Shown here one piece after another: positions 19,241 to 29,705 of a DNA stretch of 64,000 nucleotides; the first letter of the stretch is position 1; each line of letters starts with the position of its first letter. This stretch comes from Mucilaginibacter geliditolerans (GTDB lineage Bacteria; Bacteroidota; Bacteroidia; Sphingobacteriales; Sphingobacteriaceae), in the NCBI RefSeq assembly GCF_014200495.1, contig NZ_JACHBY010000001.1, positions 1,116,001-1,180,000 of the forward strand, in the 5' to 3' direction. The notes under the pieces are model-generated. The model did no database searches, was not told the DNA's origin, and was given only the letters and a program-made list of their open reading frames with translations. The position numbers and the translations under genes are program-made.

Positions 19241-21621
19241 TTCCAGTTGAGTATTTCGGGCATATCCTTACCATAAACGTTGATGTAACGTTTATGCTCA
19301 ATCAGCTTATCCTGCAGCAATTGCTTTAAGTAAACACCCTTAGTACCCGTTTGGGGCAAGCGGTCAATTACATCAATAACCAGGTGAAATCTATCCATTT
19401 CGTTTAATACGGTCATATCAAAAGAGGTGGTGATCGTTCCTTCTTCTTTGTAACCGCGAACATGCATATTTATATTGTTGGCCCGATTATATGTTAAACG
19501 GTGAACTAACCACGGATAGCCGTGAAAGGCAAATACAACAGGTTTGTTGGTGGTGAATAAAGCATTATAGTCCGCATCGGTTAGTCCGTGGGTATGTTCC
19601 GTACTTTTTTCCAGTTTAAACAGATCAACTACATTGATCACCCGAATCTTTATCTCCGGTAAATGTTCCCGTATAATAGAAACAGCCGCAAGGATTTCTA
19701 ATGTGGGAACATCGCCACTACAAGCCATGATCACATCCGGTTCAGCTTCCTGGTCATTACTGGCAAAGTTCCATATGCCGATTCCACGGGTACAATGTTC
19801 AATGGCTTCGTCCATATTGAGCCATTGCGGTGCCGGATGTTTCCCTGCCACAATCACATTTACATAATGATAGCTGCGCAGGCAATGGTCCATGACCGAT
19901 AAAAGGCAATTGGCATCAGGCGGTAAATAGACCCGAACTATGGTTGCTTTTTTATTGACCACATGATCGATAAAACCCGGGTCCTGGTGGGTGAAGCCAT
20001 TATGATCCTGCCGCCATACCGTAGAGGTCAATAAAATATTTAACGAAGCAATCTTTCGCCTCCAGGGCAATTCTGCACTTGCTTTTAACCATTTGGCATG
20101 CTGGTTAAACATAGAATCTATGATATGTATAAAGGCTTCGTAACAATTAAATAAACCGTGCCTGCCGGTAAGCAAGTAACCTTCCAGCCAGCCTTCACAT
20201 TGATGCTCGCTCAGCATTTCTACTACGCTGCCATCGGGCGCAAGGAATTCATCGTGTTCAACTATGGGAGCTATCCATTGCCGGTTGGTGGCTTCAAATA
20301 TGATATCCAGCCTGTTGGATACGGTTTCATCGGGACCGAAAATTCTGAAATTGCGTTTAGCCTGGTTTTCTTTAATTACATCCCGTAGGAAACGGCCCGA
20401 AACGTACGTATCGCCTTCGCCATCTGCTCCCGGAGCGGCAACGGTTGTGGCATAATTACGAAAGTCAGGCAAGCGAAGGTCGCGTAAAAGTTGGCCGCCA
20501 TTTGCATGCGGATTAGCGCCCATACGGCTTTCACCTTTAGGTGCCAATTCAGCAAGCTCAGGCATCAGCCTTCCCTTTTCGTCAAATAATTCTTCGGGCT
20601 TATAACTTTTCATCCAGTTTTCCAGGATCTTTAGGTGTTCGGGTGGCGTAGATGCTGAAACTGCAAGGGGGATTTGGTGCGCCCTGAAATTGCCTTCGAT
20701 CTTATAGCCGTCAACCTCTTTGGGGCCGGTCCAGCCTTTGGGCGATTTTAACACGATCATTGGCCAGCGCGGACGATTGGTATTTTCATTCCCGATCGCA
20801 TCATTTTTTATCTGGTGGATCTGTGTAATTACTTTATCCAGCGTTGCCGCCATTGCCTGGTGCATAGCTGCAGGTTCATCTCCTTCAACAAAGTAAGGTG
20901 TCCATCCATAACCGAGGAAAAGCTGTTCGAGTTCTTCGGGGGTTATTCTGGCTAAAACAGTAGGATTGGATATTTTGTAGCCGTTTAAATGCAATATCGG
21001 CAGCACTACCCCATCTGTAACAGGATTCAAAAATTTATTGGAATGCCATGCTGTTGCCAGTGGTCCTGTTTCGGCTTCGCCGTCACCAACAACGCAGGCG
21101 ACGATTAATTCCGGGTTATCCATTACCGCACCAAAAGAATGGCTTAAAGAATAACCTAATTCTCCGCCTTCATGTATTGAGCCGGGCGTTTGTGGTGAAG
21201 CATGGCTGGATATTCCACCCGGATATGAGAATTGCGTAAATAGCCTTTTCAGGCCATCCTCATCCTGGGTTATATTTGGGTAAACTTCAGTATAAGTTCC
21301 TTCCAAATAGGTGCTACCTACAACAGCGGGCCCGCCATGGCCGGGGCCCGAAACGTAGATCATATTCAAGCCGTATTCTTTAATTATCCTGTTTAAATGG
21401 GTATAAATAAAGTTTTGGCCGGGTGTGGTTCCCCAATGTCCTAAAAGCATATTTTTAATATGTTCCCGTTTCAAGGCTTCCTTTAACAATGGGTTATCCC
21501 GCAGGTAAAGCTGGCCAACTGATAAATAATTGGCAGCGCGCCAATAGGCATGGATGTTTTTTAATAGTTCGGGAGAAAGTGTTTCTTTCTGATTTATAAG
21601 GGTTTTTGTTACTTCTTTCAT
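19228..21621 (-). CDS. xfp: Xylulose-5-P/fructose-6-P phosphoketolase
   Basis: Thiamine-diphosphate enzyme that splits xylulose-5-P (and often fructose-6-P) with phosphate into acetyl-phosphate and glyceraldehyde-3-P (or erythrose-4-P). At 797 residues it is the normal length. Motifs: [20 protein letters not shown], the substrate loop [20 protein letters not shown], the ThDP/Mg motif [15 protein letters not shown], and the C-terminal domain [15 protein letters not shown]. It overlaps the upstream acetate kinase gene by 4 bp (ATGA) and the downstream H+-ATPase gene by 13 bp, so this is a real operon. With acetate kinase it forms a complete phosphoketolase shunt yielding ATP and acetate. Confidence 0.95.
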   Translation of the reverse strand: MKEVTKTLINQKETLSPELLKNIHAYWRAANYLSVGQLYLRDNPLLKEALKREHIKNMLLGHWGTTPGQNFIYTHLNRIIKEYGLNMIYVSGPGHGGPAVVGSTYLEGTYTEVYPNITQDEDGLKRLFTQFSYPGGISSHASPQTPGSIHEGGELGYSLSHSFGAVMDNPELIVACVVGDGEAETGPLATAWHSNKFLNPVTDGVVLPILHLNGYKISNPTVLARITPEELEQLFLGYGWTPYFVEGDEPAAMHQAMAATLDKVITQIHQIKNDAIGNENTNRPRWPMIVLKSPKGWTGPKEVDGYKIEGNFRAHQIPLAVSASTPPEHLKILENWMKSYKPEELFDEKGRLMPELAELAPKGESRMGANPHANGGQLLRDLRLPDFRNYATTVAAPGADGEGDTYVSGRFLRDVIKENQAKRNFRIFGPDETVSNRLDIIFEATNRQWIAPIVEHDEFLAPDGSVVEMLSEHQCEGWLEGYLLTGRHGLFNCYEAFIHIIDSMFNQHAKWLKASAELPWRRKIASLNILLTSTVWRQDHNGFTHQDPGFIDHVVNKKATIVRVYLPPDANCLLSVMDHCLRSYHYVNVIVAGKHPAPQWLNMDEAIEHCTRGIGIWNFASNDQEAEPDVIMACSGDVPTLEILAAVSIIREHLPEIKIRVINVVDLFKLEKSTEHTHGLTDADYNALFTTNKPVVFAFHGYPWLVHRLTYNRANNINMHVRGYKEEGTITTSFDMTVLNEMDRFHLVIDVIDRLPQTGTKGVYLKQLLQDKLIEHKRYINVYGKDMPEILNWKWQN

Positions 21622-22790
21622 GGGGTAGTTTTATTTATCGTTTTGACCATTTTAGCAACTATTGCCGCGATCATGAATTCTTCATCGGTAGGAATTACGC
21701 GCACCGATACGCTGCTTTTATCTTCCGATATGAGGGGTGCGTTTTGCTGGTTTCGCTTTTCATCCAGTTCTATCCCCAAAAAATTTAATCCTTTACATAT
21801 TCTTGCCCGTATTACCGGCGAATTTTCGCCAATGCCACCTGCAAACACCAAAGTATCTATGCCACCTAATGCCGCTGCAAAAGCGCCAATCCATTTTTTT
21901 ACCTGGTAACAAAAAAGGTTTACCGCTTCCGCTGAATGTTCATCTTTTGCTTCTTGTTTTAAAAGATCGTTCATATCCCCGCTGGTTCCTGAGATCCCCA
22001 ATAAGCCGGATTCGTGATTGACCAGGTGATTGAACTGTTTAGGCGAAAGGCTCTCGGTTTTCATCATTATCCAGGCAACGCCGGGGTCAATATCCCCGGA
22101 ACGGCTACTCATGGGGATGCCGCCCGCAGGCGTAAAACCCATACTGGTATCCATGCTTTTCCCTTTATATACTGCTGCTAAACTGGCGCCGTTACCTAAG
22201 TGTGCTAAAACTATACGTCCGTGCGCTGCTTTTTTACCGGCTTGTTTTTCCAGTTCATTAGTCAGATATTGATAGGACAAGCCATGAAACCCATAACGAT
22301 GAATGCCCATTTGAGCAAAACGATGCGGAATAGGCAGCAGTTTTGCTACTGGTGGCATTGTTTGATGGTAAGCGGTATCAAAGCAGGCGAATTGTTTGAT
22401 CCTGGGGTAATGTTCAAGAAATGCTTCGATCAACTTAATTTCACCGGGTAAGTGATCAGGGTCATAAGGGATGATTTCTTTTAACGCTTTGATTAATTTA
22501 GGAGTGATTAAGGAGGGCTCTGTATATTGCATCCCATGTACTACCCGGTGGCCGATGGCAGTTATTTGAATATCATTCGTTTCTTTTAGCCATTTAACCA
22601 GGCAGGACATAGCCGAAATGTAATCATCACCTATGCAAGAGATATTTTTATTTGATCCTTTTAAAGTAAATGTCATCCCGGGTAAACCTATTCGCTTAAG
22701 TTCACCTGAGTAAATCTTTTCCAGGACTTTGCCTTTCTTGTAAATGGCAAATTTGATGCTTGACGATCCGCCATTTATTGTTAGGATCAT
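21618..22790 (-). CDS. ackA: Acetate kinase
   Basis: 390 residues, family length. Motifs: [19 protein letters not shown] (phosphate 1), [39 protein letters not shown] (phosphate 2), [20 protein letters not shown] and [13 protein letters not shown] (adenosine). The first motif has Gly where most homologs have Asn-Cys-Gly. It converts acetyl-phosphate and ADP to acetate and ATP. It lies between a small unknown gene and xfp with ATGA overlaps on both sides; no phosphotransacetylase gene is in the operon, so the acetyl-phosphate presumably comes from phosphoketolase alone. Confidence 0.95.
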   Translation of the reverse strand: MILTINGGSSSIKFAIYKKGKVLEKIYSGELKRIGLPGMTFTLKGSNKNISCIGDDYISAMSCLVKWLKETNDIQITAIGHRVVHGMQYTEPSLITPKLIKALKEIIPYDPDHLPGEIKLIEAFLEHYPRIKQFACFDTAYHQTMPPVAKLLPIPHRFAQMGIHRYGFHGLSYQYLTNELEKQAGKKAAHGRIVLAHLGNGASLAAVYKGKSMDTSMGFTPAGGIPMSSRSGDIDPGVAWIMMKTESLSPKQFNHLVNHESGLLGISGTSGDMNDLLKQEAKDEHSAEAVNLFCYQVKKWIGAFAAALGGIDTLVFAGGIGENSPVIRARICKGLNFLGIELDEKRNQQNAPLISEDKSSVSVRVIPTDEEFMIAAIVAKMVKTINKTTP

Positions 22791-23161
22791 AACGGATTCT
22801 GGATATTGGCCTCGACCAAATTGACGGTGAGGTCCTGGAAATGATGAAAGCGATATTCGTAAAGAGCAAGTTCTCCGTCTTTACCCATAGCTATTAACGT
22901 ATTGATATGCTCCAACGCACCCGCTTTGGCCATTTCCATTGCTTTAGCATGTGTGCTATAACCATAAAATAGCGTACCGTCAGTTGGAAGCGTGTATGGC
23001 ACAGCCACGATGGCAGAAAACACTTCCCCTGTTTCACATTTAAGCCAGTTTCCTTTAAATGGCTTTAAGTTGGGCGTGTGAAAATCGTTCGTTGAGACCT
23101 GGGTTACTATGGTATCGTTTATAAAAACACGGAAGTACCGGCTATAATTGCGCTGTTTCAT
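22787..23161 (-). CDS. Unknown protein, first gene of the ackA-xfp operon
   Basis: 124 residues, soluble, no signal peptide, no motif I recognise. Apparent features are a beta-rich first half (YFRVFINDTIVTQV, GNWLKCETGEVFSAIV), a helix near 75-95 (STHAKAMEMAKAGALEHIN) and another strand pair. Its stop overlaps the ackA start by 4 bp, so its expression is tied to the acetate-forming enzymes. A regulatory or binding role is possible but not supported by the sequence. Confidence 0.6.
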   Translation of the reverse strand: MKQRNYSRYFRVFINDTIVTQVSTNDFHTPNLKPFKGNWLKCETGEVFSAIVAVPYTLPTDGTLFYGYSTHAKAMEMAKAGALEHINTLIAMGKDGELALYEYRFHHFQDLTVNLVEANIQNPL

Positions 23162-23467
23162 GCTGGGATTGGAGTAAATTGTTAGCTGAAGCTTAAATAT
23201 TACCGTGGCAGAGTAGTGGCAATTCCTAAGTGTAGAAATGAGTATATACAGGCTTTCGATTTATACCTGCTGTTAGTAAATGTGTATTTAACTAACCTTG
23301 ATTGATGGGTTTTGTTTTATAATTGAAATGCATTGGGTATAAATAGGATGATTTATAATTAATCGTGTTTTGGATTAGAATTTACTGAGCTTATCATGGT
23401 ACTAACTTTGTATATTATAGAATCATCTATTATAAAGTGGATCAACACATTAACCACTAAACATCCT

Positions 23468-24109
23468 ATGAAAACTAATATTATCTTATCCATTGCCATA
23501 GGCGGGATATTATTTATGACCGCTTGTAAGAGTAAAACAAGTAGTTCAAGCACCAACAGTACAGCTACCACGAATACCAATACGGTAATTAAAAAAGATA
23601 TGGCTGACATTAAACCGACCGGCCCGGCACTTTCCTGGGCGCCTGATATAAAACCGCAAATGCAGGCGGTTATTGAAAAGCTGGACAGTTACGGGGATAA
23701 GCCTATCCCGACTTTAAGCGCAGTAGATGCACGTAAAAATTATACACCCACCGATGCAGTAATGGATCTGATGAAACAGTATAATATACCCATGCCTGTT
23801 TTTAATTTAGATACGATGGGTAAAGATATTCCGGTAAACGGAGGATCGATCCATTTAAGCATATTCACCCCGAAAACCGGTAACGGCCCCTTCCCTGTGA
23901 TAGTTTATTATCATGGTGGCGGTTTTGTTATTGCCAACATTAATGTTTACGCTGAAGGTGCAAAAACATTAGCTGATAAAGTGGGCTCAATAGTTATATC
24001 TGTAGGATACCGCTTAGCGCCTGAACATAAATTTCCGACTGCTCATAATGATGCTTATTCGGCGTATGGGGCTAATTTGGCACAAGCTAACTTATTAATT
24101 ATTAGCTAA
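23468..24109 (+). pseudogene. Alpha/beta-hydrolase (HSL-type esterase) lipoprotein, C-terminus lost
   Basis: From ATG 23468 there is a lipoprotein signal ending in LFMTAC, a Ser/Thr-rich linker and the N-terminal part of a hormone-sensitive-lipase-like esterase with the oxyanion motif YYHGGGFV and GYRLAPEHKFPTAHNDAY. In the family this is followed by the nucleophile elbow GDSAGG and the Asp and His of the triad. Here the sequence departs after YSAYG and ends at LLIIS within 10 residues. The catalytic Ser, Asp and His are therefore all missing. The break lies near 24070, just before another broken gene at 24121. Confidence 0.75.
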
Positions 24110-24120
24110 TATATACCCTA

Positions 24121-24279
24121 ATGGAAAAAAGAAATGTTACAGCTGAAGAAGTTGTCGAACTAATGAAAAAAGAATGTGAAACAATTATTATTGAATAAGC
24201 ACAATTAGTGCTTGATTTCATGTACAAGTTCGCCAGGATTATGCTGAAAGTATTCTTTGATAGGTCAAAAGATGAATAA
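24121..24279 (+). pseudogene. Small helical protein gene interrupted by an in-frame TAA
   Basis: The frame reads MEKRNVTAEEVVELMKKE...IIIE, then TAA at 24196-24198, then AQLVLDFMYKFARIMLKV and a final stop. It aligns with the intact small protein at 11911-12078: VTAEEVVELM with ISTNTAIRIL, and AQLVLDFMYKFAR with QAKEILNFLYLIAK. The stop falls where the homolog has Asp/Gln. So this is a decayed member of the same family. Confidence 0.6.
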
Positions 24280-24393
24280 TTGACAGATTAATAATAATGA
24301 GACGCATATCCTTATCTAAACATCTTGAAAAAAATTTATATCTATCTTAGAGTGAGGAATTTAAAAATTATAATTTTTATTATGCCATTTTTA

Positions 24394-25371
24394 TCAAATG
24401 GAAATCACCACCTTTCCTTTTGTTTCACCGTTAGTAATAGCGTTGTAGGCAGCCTGGATAGTTTCCAATGAATAATTTCCGGTATCGACCATCGGATATA
24501 GTTGCTTGTTTTCTGCCATTTCGGTAGCTTTTATTAAGATATCTCCATGCTCTTTCCTATTCTTTCCTGATATTAACGGATACAAAGTAAAAACACCCGA
24601 ATAGGTAGCCCCTCTGAATGATAGCGGAGCCAAAGCATGGTTACCCCAACCCAATATGCTTACCACATGCCCGGTATACTGTTTAGCAGCCTTGAACGAG
24701 GCATCCAAAACAGCGCCGCCCACGGTATCCAATACAATATCAAATCCTTCACCCTGTGTATATTGTTGTACATATTCCTCTACAGGGGTGTTATAATCGA
24801 TGGGCGTGGCTCCATAGGATTTTACAAGGTCAAAATCTTTGGGATTTACAGTTGAAAAAACTTTTGCTACAAATGCTTTAGCAATTTGGATGGCAATATG
24901 GCCGACACCACCAGCACCACCATGTATTAATACGGTTTTGTCTTTGCTTACTTTTGCCCGGTCAACTAAACCTTCCCAAGCAGTGATAAAGATCAGCGGC
25001 AACGCGGCAGCTTCTTTCATGGTCAGATTCGACGGTTTTAATGCCAAAAGGTCAGCATCAACAGTCGCATATTCTGCAAGGCTGCCGGGAACACCTGCAA
25101 TACCACCGGTCATGCCGTAGACTTCGTCGCCGGTTTTAAATCTTGTTACTCCTTCGCCAACGGCTTCTACTATTCCGGCCATATCAATACCTAAAATAGC
25201 AGGCAAAACAGCTTTGGCGTGTCCTGCCTGCCCCGCTTGTATTTTCAAATCAAGCGGGTTTATACCGCTGGCCATTATTTTTACCAATACTTCGCCACTA
25301 CCAGCTACAGGTTTTTCAATCTCCTGTAATTTATAAGGGGTGCTAAAGTCAGTCAGAATCAGTGCTTTCAT
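24394..25371 (-). CDS. NADP-dependent oxidoreductase, quinone-reductase-like MDR family
   Basis: 325 residues of the medium-chain dehydrogenase/reductase superfamily. The GroES-like domain has GSGEVLVKIMASGINPLDLKI and GIDMAGIVEAVGEGVTRF. The Rossmann domain has LIHGGAGGVGHIAIQIAKAF. There are no zinc-ligand Cys, so it is the zinc-free quinone oxidoreductase type. It is the last gene of a minus-strand run (AraC regulator, AhpD-like protein, alpha/beta hydrolase, this gene) with 12-18 bp gaps in the last three, which suggests a small detoxification operon. Substrate unknown. A second, similar enzyme lies at 30328-31284. Confidence 0.85.
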   Translation of the reverse strand: MKALILTDFSTPYKLQEIEKPVAGSGEVLVKIMASGINPLDLKIQAGQAGHAKAVLPAILGIDMAGIVEAVGEGVTRFKTGDEVYGMTGGIAGVPGSLAEYATVDADLLALKPSNLTMKEAAALPLIFITAWEGLVDRAKVSKDKTVLIHGGAGGVGHIAIQIAKAFVAKVFSTVNPKDFDLVKSYGATPIDYNTPVEEYVQQYTQGEGFDIVLDTVGGAVLDASFKAAKQYTGHVVSILGWGNHALAPLSFRGATYSGVFTLYPLISGKNRKEHGDILIKATEMAENKQLYPMVDTGNYSLETIQAAYNAITNGETKGKVVISI

Positions 25372-25388
25372 TTTTCTTAATTTGGTGT

Positions 25389-26378
25389 TTATTGGGGTAA
25401 GCCCGGCATAAAATCAAGTATATCCCGACCAATTTCCTCACCGTGTGTTTCCAAAGCAAAATGTCCGGTATCATAAAATTTAACAATAGTATTAGGATCG
25501 TCTTTCTTAAATCCTTCAGCACCAGCCGGTGAAAAATAGGGATCTTTACTTCCCCATACTGCCAACAGCCTAGGCTGGTATTTTCGGAAGTAAGCCTGGA
25601 AAGTCGGATATAATGCGACATTGGTTCGATAGTCACGCAGCAAATCCAGTTGTATTTCGACATTATCATGGCGCTGCATCTGGTGATCATCTATATAGAT
25701 ACCTTCCGGTGCTATCAGCGATTGATCTGCTACACCTTGCCTATATTGGAAATTTATACCTTCCAGTGTAAAGTATTTTCTTAGCGCATCCCTGTTTTCT
25801 TTCGTATCATGATCCCAATAAGCTTTTACCAGACCATTGCTCCAATCCAGCAGCCCCTGCTCATAGGCATTCCCATTTTGTGATATAATGCCTGTGATCT
25901 TTTCCGGGTTAGCCAAAGCCAATCTTAGCCCAACCGGTGCCCCATAATCGAAAATGTATATGGCGAAACGTTTTAGGCCCATATTATCAATAAAAGCCTG
26001 CATGCTTTTGGCAAGGTTGTCGAACGTGTAAGCGTATTCGCCGCGGGCTGGCACATCTGAAAAACCGAAACCCGGCAGATCAGGAGCAATAACATGATAT
26101 TTTTCACTCAATATAGGGATCAAGTTCCTGAACATAACAGATGAGGTAGGATAACCATGCATTAACAGAATTATGGGTGCATTTTTTGGACCTGCTTCGC
26201 GATAAAAAATATTTAAACCACCGGCTTTAATGGTTTTGTAATGAATGGGATAATTTTTCATAGTGTCATTTTTTAATACGTTCCTATTACTTTGTGCTGT
26301 TAATGATAATGTTGTGAGCATCAATGGTAACATTAATGCAGGCATAAAAGTTGTATTTCTGATATTATAAATTTTCAT
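25389..26378 (-). CDS. Secreted alpha/beta hydrolase, epoxide-hydrolase/dehalogenase-like
   Basis: 329 residues. The N-terminus is a probable signal peptide (LMLPLMLTTLSLTAQS), so periplasmic. MHGYPTSSVMFRNLIP gives the HG oxyanion region. The nucleophile elbow reads IFDYGAPVG, with Asp instead of Ser, as in haloalkane dehalogenases and epoxide hydrolases; YDTGHFALETH holds the catalytic His. The cap region is rich in aromatic residues. It is likely co-transcribed with the AhpD-like gene 11 bp upstream. Exact substrate not deducible. Confidence 0.8.
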   Translation of the reverse strand: MKIYNIRNTTFMPALMLPLMLTTLSLTAQSNRNVLKNDTMKNYPIHYKTIKAGGLNIFYREAGPKNAPIILLMHGYPTSSVMFRNLIPILSEKYHVIAPDLPGFGFSDVPARGEYAYTFDNLAKSMQAFIDNMGLKRFAIYIFDYGAPVGLRLALANPEKITGIISQNGNAYEQGLLDWSNGLVKAYWDHDTKENRDALRKYFTLEGINFQYRQGVADQSLIAPEGIYIDDHQMQRHDNVEIQLDLLRDYRTNVALYPTFQAYFRKYQPRLLAVWGSKDPYFSPAGAEGFKKDDPNTIVKFYDTGHFALETHGEEIGRDILDFMPGLPQ

Positions 26379-26389
26379 CGCAGCTATTT

Positions 26390-26929
26390 TTAATTTATCG
26401 GGTCTGCGATCGGAAAATCAACCGGAATTTGAGTTAAGGCAAATGCATAGTTGGTAAATACACGCAGGCTGATCAAACCAACCAGTTCCATCAATGCGCC
26501 TTCGTCAAAGCCGGCCTCATAAAATGCGCCTAACTTATTTTCTTCCGCATGTCCTTTATTGGCGGAGATGGATGCTGCCAACTGGATGATTGCATTCAGT
26601 TTAGGATCGTTGGTTTGTCCCCTGCGTATGTCCAGTGTTTCTTCCTTTGTAAACCCTCTCCTGATTGCTGCAATAGTATGGCCGGCAAGGCAATAGGCGC
26701 AACCGTTAATTTCAGAAACGATCAATGAGACAGCTTCCCTTTCCTTCGGGGTGAACACGCCTTTATTAAGTGTCTCATCAAGATCAAAAAAGGCTTTAAG
26801 CGCATGTTCTGAATAACCCATAGTGGCATAAAGGTTCGGCACCTTGCCCATACGTTTGTTAAAAACATCGAATAAGACCTGCGAACCGGCGCTTACCTGG
26901 TCGCGGGTGGGTACGGTTATGGTTTTCAT
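26390..26929 (-). CDS. Carboxymuconolactone decarboxylase / AhpD-like protein
   Basis: 179 residues, all-helical. The redox motif NGCAYCLAGHTIAAIRRG has the CxxC and the downstream His of AhpD-type peroxidase-associated proteins. The KEREAVSLIVSEIN stretch is typical of the CMD fold. In the family, such proteins act as disulfide reductases or peroxidases. A TAATTTTG -7-like box on the minus strand (26952-26959) may be its promoter, though no good -33 box accompanies it. First gene after an AraC regulator gene that probably controls it. Confidence 0.8.
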   Translation of the reverse strand: MKTITVPTRDQVSAGSQVLFDVFNKRMGKVPNLYATMGYSEHALKAFFDLDETLNKGVFTPKEREAVSLIVSEINGCAYCLAGHTIAAIRRGFTKEETLDIRRGQTNDPKLNAIIQLAASISANKGHAEENKLGAFYEAGFDEGALMELVGLISLRVFTNYAFALTQIPVDFPIADPIN

Positions 26930-27050
26930 TTTTTACTGTTTAATTTGATATCAAAATTACAGCAAAAATCAGCTACAGAACATGGACAAAAAGGGTTAAT
27001 GCCTGTACATATCCGCTTTAAAAGAAGTATTATAAATCTAAAGAAGATTA

Positions 27051-27911
27051 TTAGTATTTAGAGCGATCCGCAACAATAGATATCCCGGTTTTATCACGGA
27101 AGGCTTGTGGAGATACCTTAGTGAATTTTTTGAAAACACGGCTGAAATAGAACTCATCCTGGAATTTAAGGTTCCAGGCTATTTCCTTAATACTTTTTCG
27201 TGTTAAATGAAGCTGTTTCTTTGCTTCTAGTATTAGTCGTTCCTGTATTAATTGAGACGGCGTTTTTTTAAAATACCGTGTTGAACGCTTGGTAAGATTA
27301 TCCGGTGTCATGGCTAATAACGTGGCATAGTCCGACGGCCTATGCAGTGTAAGAAAATGTTCATCCAGCATTTTTTTAAAACGATCCATTTGCTCATCTT
27401 TTTCGGTTTTATCTTTATTTTCAGCAACGGCTTTTAATTTAATGGCGCTTGATTTTGCCAGGAAAAGCTGCAGGTAAGCACGCAGGATGATCTCCGATGG
27501 CACAGCTTCATCAAGCTCATCATTAAGGTCGGTTAATAGTGAATCAAACAAACCTGCTTCCTTATCAGATAAAACAACCACCGGGTCGATATAAATATTA
27601 TTAAAAAGCAAACCATTACACGAAACTTCTTCCCGATGGAATTCAATACAATAAAAATCACCATGAAATTGAAGCATTTTGCAATTTGGAAACTTGCATT
27701 CTTGTATATAAATTAACTGCAAAGGTGTTGAGAACAATAACGCCGGGCCTTCAAAATTAAACACGCCAAAATCCGAATGGAAAGTTCCGGCCCCTGCCGG
27801 TATAAAAAAAACAGTGTATAACGGGTATTGTGCGGGCGTACATAAAGCAGCTTCATCCGCCGCCTTCAGCCCTAATAAAAGTCCACCCGATCCAGAATAT
27901 ACTTCTTTCAT
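27051..27911 (-). CDS. AraC-family transcriptional regulator
   Basis: 286 residues. The C-terminal 100 contain the AraC double helix-turn-helix: LAMTPDNLTKRSTRYFKKTP and SIKEIAWNLKFQDEFYFSRV followed by FKKFTKVSPQAFR. The N-terminal half is a cupin-like ligand pocket (FFIPAGAGTFHSDFGVFNFEGPALL) and the middle is helical. It is upstream of, and co-directional with, the AhpD-hydrolase-oxidoreductase run, with a 120-bp gap that holds the likely promoter it would act on. Effector unknown. Confidence 0.88.
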   Translation of the reverse strand: MKEVYSGSGGLLLGLKAADEAALCTPAQYPLYTVFFIPAGAGTFHSDFGVFNFEGPALLFSTPLQLIYIQECKFPNCKMLQFHGDFYCIEFHREEVSCNGLLFNNIYIDPVVVLSDKEAGLFDSLLTDLNDELDEAVPSEIILRAYLQLFLAKSSAIKLKAVAENKDKTEKDEQMDRFKKMLDEHFLTLHRPSDYATLLAMTPDNLTKRSTRYFKKTPSQLIQERLILEAKKQLHLTRKSIKEIAWNLKFQDEFYFSRVFKKFTKVSPQAFRDKTGISIVADRSKY

Positions 27912-27996
27912 TTCAAACGCTAAAAATAAAGATTTTCCGGCTCATATCGCCTATAGCAATAAAAGGCTGCATTTACTATGATTAATATTTATTTCG

Positions 27997-28248
27997 TCAA
28001 GATCTACTGCTTCCTGGCTGGCAAAATCGCATTTCCGCTAATCCTTCATCATTGAACTGGAAAACCCGCACTCTGTAATTCTTATGTTGCCGGCCGACTG
28101 CATCATGCCAAGCTGCCTCGAAGCGTACGGCCATTCGCTCATTCAGCGCACCCCAAAGGTCCGGTTTCAAATGATAAACCTGCTGCTTTTCGAATTTAGC
28201 GATCAAGAATTGATGCTTCTTTACCTTTGATGAAGCTGGGGTCGTCAC
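27997..28248 (-). CDS. Hypothetical 83-residue protein
   Basis: Short frame with a basic, aromatic-rich composition (HQFLIAKFEKQQVYHLKPDL, NYRVRVFQFNDEGLAEMRF). No family recognised. It sits between an AraC gene and a broken dehydrogenase in a zone of gene decay, so it could be a remnant. Coding status is uncertain. Confidence 0.3.
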   Translation of the reverse strand: MTTPASSKVKKHQFLIAKFEKQQVYHLKPDLWGALNERMAVRFEAAWHDAVGRQHKNYRVRVFQFNDEGLAEMRFCQPGSSRS

Positions 28249-28257
28249 GCTTTGTAG

Positions 28258-28842
28258 TTAGCCAGGTTACTCTGGCCCGCTATGACAAATGATGGTATGC
28301 TCCTGATTACCACCTGTGATACACATGACCCCGCTCTTCACCTGCCTTTTCCACCTAAGTCAATGAATCCTAAAGAGCTTGCACATCCAACAAATACAAG
28401 TTTTTCCGAGGGTATGCGGGCTTATTCTTCATCCAAACTCTGCAACCTGCTAACGGCCAGGTCTTTTTCGGCGCTTGATTTGGCAGAGAAAAAAGATATA
28501 AAGGTAATTGCATACAATCCCGGTTTACCCCCCGGAACTTCATTGATGGGCAAACCGTCTCCTATTACAAAGGTGATTATGCCATTGTTTGTTTACCCCC
28601 TCCTAAGTTTGATAAGTATATTTCGTCCCGCATTCTCCAGGAACATACCTTCTCGTGCTGGTGAAGCTTTAGCGGAACTTGCCTTGGGAAAAGTCACATC
28701 GCCAACAGGAAGGATTTACGCTTCCCTTGTAAAGGGGAAAATCACTTTTCCCGACCCTTCCCAGCTTGCTCAAAGCAATGATGCCAAAGATCTATTGTGG
28801 AGAGAAAGTGCCAAGATGGTCGGTTTGCCAGATAAAATGTAG
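28258..28842 (+). pseudogene. Short-chain dehydrogenase (retinol-dehydrogenase-like), N-terminus missing
   Basis: The frame is open from 28258. It holds the C-terminal two thirds of a classical SDR: TTCDTHDP, the catalytic YSSSK and the following VIAYNPGLPPGTSLMG. The N-terminal Rossmann half with the TGxxxGxG cofactor motif and the NNAG strand is absent upstream, where a stop (28255-28257) closes the frame. The first Met (28282) does not restore it. It is therefore a 5'-truncated gene. Confidence 0.75.
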
Positions 28843-28879
28843 CACAATCTGCAAACTTGTAATTAATTTATATTTGTAT

Positions 28880-29705
28880 ATGAAGCAATCAACCGACATT
28901 GTGCCTGGCAGTATCGTCTATTCAATGGTTACCGAAAAGGAAAGAGTATGGGATGGGTTTCTTTCCGAAAACATACTCGTACTTCAAATCTCAGGTATTA
29001 TGGATGTTGAAACTTCCACCGAGAAATTTTCAACATGGCCAGGTGATATGCTATTGACGCGCAAACATCAATTGGCAAAAATCACAAAAATGCCCTATAA
29101 CGGGTAGGATTATCAAACCATAACCATTCTATTAAGCGGAGATAGTTTAAGAACATATGCTTTGAAACATGGGATTGAGATAAAGCAAAAATATAAAGGT
29201 GAACCCAATATTTTTATCCCAAAAAAATGAGTTCCTGCAAGGATTTTTCACCTCTTTAATTCCATATGCAGGTAAGTCCCAAACAAAGATTACGGACAAC
29301 TTAGGACCAATAAAAGTAGAAGAAGCTATTGAATTAGTATTGTATACAATGCCGGAATTAAAAGAATTCCTGTTTGATTTTTCTGAACCCTATAAAATTG
29401 ATTTGGAAAAATTCATGACCCATAATTTTTATTTCAATGTTCCGGTCGAAAAATTTGCACACATAACAGGAAGAAGTCTTGCAGGGTTCAAGCGGGACTT
29501 TCAAAAAACATTCAGCACGTCTCCCCGACAATGGTTGCAGGACAAACGCCTGACAGAAGCGCATTACCAAATAGAAAGTAATCATAAGAAGCCATCAGAA
29601 ATTTATTTGGACCTTGGTTTTGAAAGCTTACCACACTTTTCATTTGCTTTCAAGAAAATGTTCGGCTATCCTCCAACCAAACTGACCTTAAAGAAACCGA
29701 TATGA
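28880..29705 (+). pseudogene. AraC-family regulator broken by a TAG and a frameshift
   Basis: From MKQSTDIVPGSIVYSMVTEK the frame encodes a small N-terminal domain up to MPYNG, then a TAG (29105-29107). The same frame continues sensibly (DYQTITILLSGDSLRTYALK) to EPNIFIPKK and stops in a run of seven As near 29221-29227. A one-base shift there joins KNEFLQGFFTSLIPYAGKSQ and the AraC C-terminus (GRSLAGFKRDFQKTF, PSEIYLDLGFESLPHFSFAF, MFGYPPTK). Two independent lesions argue for a dead gene rather than a sequencing slip. A TATATTTG -7-like box ends only 3 bp before the ATG. Confidence 0.75.

Noticed and set aside
23359..23610. Hydrophobic 83-aa minus-strand frame
   Set aside because: Antisense to the signal peptide and Ser/Thr linker of the esterase remnant; its hydrophobicity is a by-product of that sequence.
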